This document shows, piece by piece, positions 5,272 through 7,112 of a stretch of 7,112 bases of DNA. Origin of the DNA: Asaia bogorensis (GTDB lineage Bacteria > Pseudomonadota > Alphaproteobacteria > Acetobacterales > Acetobacteraceae). Every line of letters starts with the position of its first letter. The stretch's first letter is position 1. The notes below the pieces were generated by a model. It had not been told where the DNA came from, ran no database searches, and was given only the letters and a program-made list of their open reading frames with translations. The stretch is from positions 1 through 7,112 of the forward strand of contig CAMCZJ010000155.1 of the NCBI GenBank assembly GCA_945886995.1. Reading direction: 5' to 3'. Both the position numbers and the translations under genes were made by a program.

Positions 5272-6617
5272 AGCGCGAAATTCGCTTCAATGCTTTTGAT
5301 ATGGCCTGTGTTGGCCATATCCAGCAGGGCATGTGGACCCATCCGCGTGATCGCTCGGCTGATTATCTCTCGCTTGAATACTGGATGGGTCTCGCGCGGC
5401 TTTTGGAAGATGGGTTGTTTGACGGGCTTTTCCTGGCGGATGTGCTCGGCATTTATGATGTGCATGGCGGCAATGGCGATGCGGCTATCAGGAATGCCGT
5501 GCAGGTGCCGTTGCTGGACCCCATGCTGATTGTGCCCGCCATGGCGGCCACCACGCGTAACCTTGGCTTTGGCGTAACGTGTAACCTGGCCTGGGAAAGC
5601 CCAGCGCTGATGGCGCGGCGGTTTTCCACGCTGGATCACCTCACCAAAGGGCGCATCGGCTGGAATATCGTGACGGGCTATCTGGATAGCGCGGCGCGCG
5701 CCATGGGGCTTGATCGGCTGATGGCGCATGATGATCGCTATGATTTGGCCGATGAATATATGGAAATCCTCTATCGCCTGTGGGAGGAATCCTGGGCCGC
5801 CGATGCCATCAAGCGTGATCGCGCGGTGGGGATTTACGCCGATCCTGCGCGGGTGAAGCGCATTCACCATGAGGGTCGGCAATATCGGCTGGATGCACCG
5901 CATTTGGTGGAACCATCACCGCAACGCACGCCGGTGCTGTATCAGGCCGGGGCTTCGGATCGCGGCCGGGGCTTTGCCGCGCAGCACGCGGAATGCGTCT
6001 TTCTGAACGGCGGGCCAAAGCCTCATGTCGCGAAGCTTGTCGCGGATTTGCGCGCCCGCGCCGCGCCGCGCCCGATCCGGGTCTTTGTCGGCGCCACGCT
6101 GATCATTGGCCGCACGCGGGCGGAGGCTGAGGCGAAGCTTGCCGACTATCGCCAGCACGCCAGCATTGAAGGCGCGCTGGTGCATGCTTCGGCCTCGCTT
6201 GGCATTGATCTGGCGCGGTTTGACCTGGATGAGGAATTGCCGGAAGCCGGGCAAAGCCAGGCCATCCGTTCCAATGTGGAGGCACTGCGCGCCGCCGCGC
6301 CGCGCGCCACCAAGCGCGCCTTGATTGACCGGATGGTGCTCGGCAGCCGCCAGCCGCCTATTGTTGGCAGCGTGGAGGAAGTGGCCGAGGAACTCATCGC
6401 CTGGATGGATCAGGCGGATGTGGATGGCTTCAACCTGTCGCGCACTGTCACCCCCGAATGTCTGGAAGATGTGGTGCGGCTTTTGGTGCCCGCGCTGCAG
6501 GAACGCGGGCGCTATAAGCGGGCTTACACGCCGGGCACCTATCGCGAAAAGCTTTTCGGCGCCGGGCCTTTGCTGGCGGCGCCTCACCCTGCGGCGGGGT
6601 GGCGTCAGGCCGGGTGA
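5268..6617 (+). CDS. NtaA/SnaA/DszA-family FMN-dependent monooxygenase
   Basis: This 449-residue protein is a flavin-dependent monooxygenase of the subgroup that includes nitrilotriacetate monooxygenase NtaA, pristinamycin synthase SnaA and dibenzothiophene-sulfone monooxygenase DszA. Such enzymes use FMNH2 from a separate reductase and oxygen to cleave C-N or C-S bonds or to hydroxylate. The sequence shows the family layout: LADVLGIYD (57 to 65), a conserved strand with NLAWESP (106 to 112), RRFSTLDHLTKGRIGWNIVT (117 to 136), RYDLADEYMEILYRLWE (157 to 173), then GRQYRLDAPHL and YQAGASDRGRGFAAQHAE (225 to 242). The C-terminal YKRAYTPGTYREKLFG is also usual. Length is normal for the family (about 430 to 460). 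It is coupled to the thioesterase by a four-base overlap and followed 57 bases later by a nitroreductase. No dedicated flavin reductase is visible. The family is certain to my reading; the substrate is not inferable. Confidence 0.95.
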   Translation: MKREIRFNAFDMACVGHIQQGMWTHPRDRSADYLSLEYWMGLARLLEDGLFDGLFLADVLGIYDVHGGNGDAAIRNAVQVPLLDPMLIVPAMAATTRNLGFGVTCNLAWESPALMARRFSTLDHLTKGRIGWNIVTGYLDSAARAMGLDRLMAHDDRYDLADEYMEILYRLWEESWAADAIKRDRAVGIYADPARVKRIHHEGRQYRLDAPHLVEPSPQRTPVLYQAGASDRGRGFAAQHAECVFLNGGPKPHVAKLVADLRARAAPRPIRVFVGATLIIGRTRAEAEAKLADYRQHASIEGALVHASASLGIDLARFDLDEELPEAGQSQAIRSNVEALRAAAPRATKRALIDRMVLGSRQPPIVGSVEEVAEELIAWMDQADVDGFNLSRTVTPECLEDVVRLLVPALQERGRYKRAYTPGTYREKLFGAGPLLAAPHPAAGWRQAG

Positions 6618-6674
6618 TTTCCTGCTGCGCCTTTCTGGCCTAACCTGTTCCCATCATTGAGAAGGACTACCCAA

Positions 6675-7112
6675 ATGGATGGTATGCAATTGCCGACCGC
6701 GGCTGCCCTGACCGCGCGTTACGGCGCCGGCGCCGAACCCAAGCTCGGCCCCTGGAACGACACCATGGCCCTTTTGCTGTCGCACCGTTCGGTGCGCGGC
6801 TATCGGCCCGATGCGCTGCCCGCAGGCACGCTGGAATCCCTGATCGCAGCGGCGCAATCGGCGGCGACGTCTTCCAATTTGCAAACCTGGTCCGTGGTTG
6901 CGGTCAATGACCCCGAAAAGCGCAAGGCGCTCGCGGAAATCGCGGGCGGGCAGCGGCATATCGAACAATGCCCGATCTTCCTGGTCTTCATCGCCGATGT
7001 CTCGCGCAATGAAAGGCTGGGCGAACAGGAAGGTGCCGCACTCGCCGGCATGCCCTTCCTGGAAACCTTCCTGGTTGCGGCCATTGATGCGGGTCTTGCC
7101 GCGCAGAATGCC
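6675..7112 (+). CDS. NfsA-like nitroreductase / NADPH-dependent oxidoreductase, 5' part
   Basis: The first 146 residues of a nitroreductase-fold flavoprotein are present; the gene continues past the right edge, and about 100 more residues would be expected. Members are FMN-binding homodimers that pass electrons from NAD(P)H to nitroaromatics, quinones or free flavin. The FMN-site elements seen are LLSHRSVRGY (34 to 43), with the family HRS(V/I)R phosphate-binding loop, and AATSSNLQTWSVV (63 to 75), the usual 'A.(S/T)..N.Q.W' stretch; GGQRHIEQCPIFLVFIAD (91 to 108) is the following strand. These fit the NfsA/Frp branch rather than NfsB. The ATG at 6675 has GAAGGA eight bases upstream; ATG 6684 is a poorer alternative. 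It is co-directional with the monooxygenase across 57 bases without a T-tract terminator, so co-transcription is plausible. A role in supplying reduced flavin to the monooxygenase is a guess. Confidence 0.9.
   Translation, partial: MDGMQLPTAAALTARYGAGAEPKLGPWNDTMALLLSHRSVRGYRPDALPAGTLESLIAAAQSAATSSNLQTWSVVAVNDPEKRKALAEIAGGQRHIEQCPIFLVFIADVSRNERLGEQEGAALAGMPFLETFLVAAIDAGLAAQNA

Noticed and set aside
5034..5903. 289-residue minus-strand open frame opposite the monooxygenase gene
   Set aside because: It is antisense to strongly conserved monooxygenase motifs; no motif or ribosome site supports it.
6545..6558. 14-base perfect palindrome CGAAAAGCTTTTCG
   Set aside because: It lies inside the monooxygenase C-terminal coding region (Arg-Glu-Lys-Leu-Phe-Gly), far from any start; chance occurrence is plausible at this window size.
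5916..6587. 223-residue minus-strand open frame opposite the monooxygenase 3' half
   Set aside because: It has the same shadow character, with low-complexity Arg/Gln/Gly-rich composition.
6580..6610. Stem-like CACCC/GGGTG pairing near the monooxygenase stop as a terminator
   Set aside because: The stem is short, lies within the coding sequence and has no T-tract; it does not support ending the transcript before the nitroreductase.

Overview
The window looks like a piece of a GC-rich alphaproteobacterial chromosome. The GC-rich codon style and gene content would suit Acetobacteraceae or another Rhodospirillales-like lineage, but this is an inference from style and no marker gene fixes it. The window joins an accessory defence block on the left to a metabolic flavoenzyme block on the right.

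Left block (1 to 2755, + strand): the 3' end of hsdS (specificity subunit), overlapping by four bases a complete hsdR (motor/nuclease subunit). Together they are the distal part of a type I restriction-modification operon of the EcoAI/EcoEI (type IB) kind. hsdM and the rest of hsdS must lie off the left edge. The hsdS tail is clearly poorer in GC (about 48% by hand count over the first 420 bases) than hsdR and the genes to the right.

Junction (2756 to 3179): two tandem GC-rich hairpins follow hsdR. A small unrecognised gene of about 94 residues then runs on the minus strand toward hsdR, so the hairpins sit between convergent genes.

Right block (3180 to 7112): a minus-strand LLM-class (luciferase-like) flavin-dependent oxidoreductase is divergent, across 118 bases, from a + strand run of three genes. 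These are a two-domain hotdog thioesterase-like protein, an NtaA/SnaA/DszA-family FMN-dependent monooxygenase whose ATG overlaps the thioesterase stop (ATGA), and, 57 bases on, an NfsA-like nitroreductase cut by the right edge. Three flavoproteins of two unrelated folds therefore surround one acyl-thioester-type enzyme. This suggests a small oxidative catabolic or detoxification cluster, but nothing in the window identifies its substrate. The most interesting points are the translational coupling of the thioesterase to the monooxygenase, the degenerate second active-site motif of the thioesterase, and the GC-poor hsdS tail. I see no rRNA, tRNA, CRISPR array, transposase or integrase.
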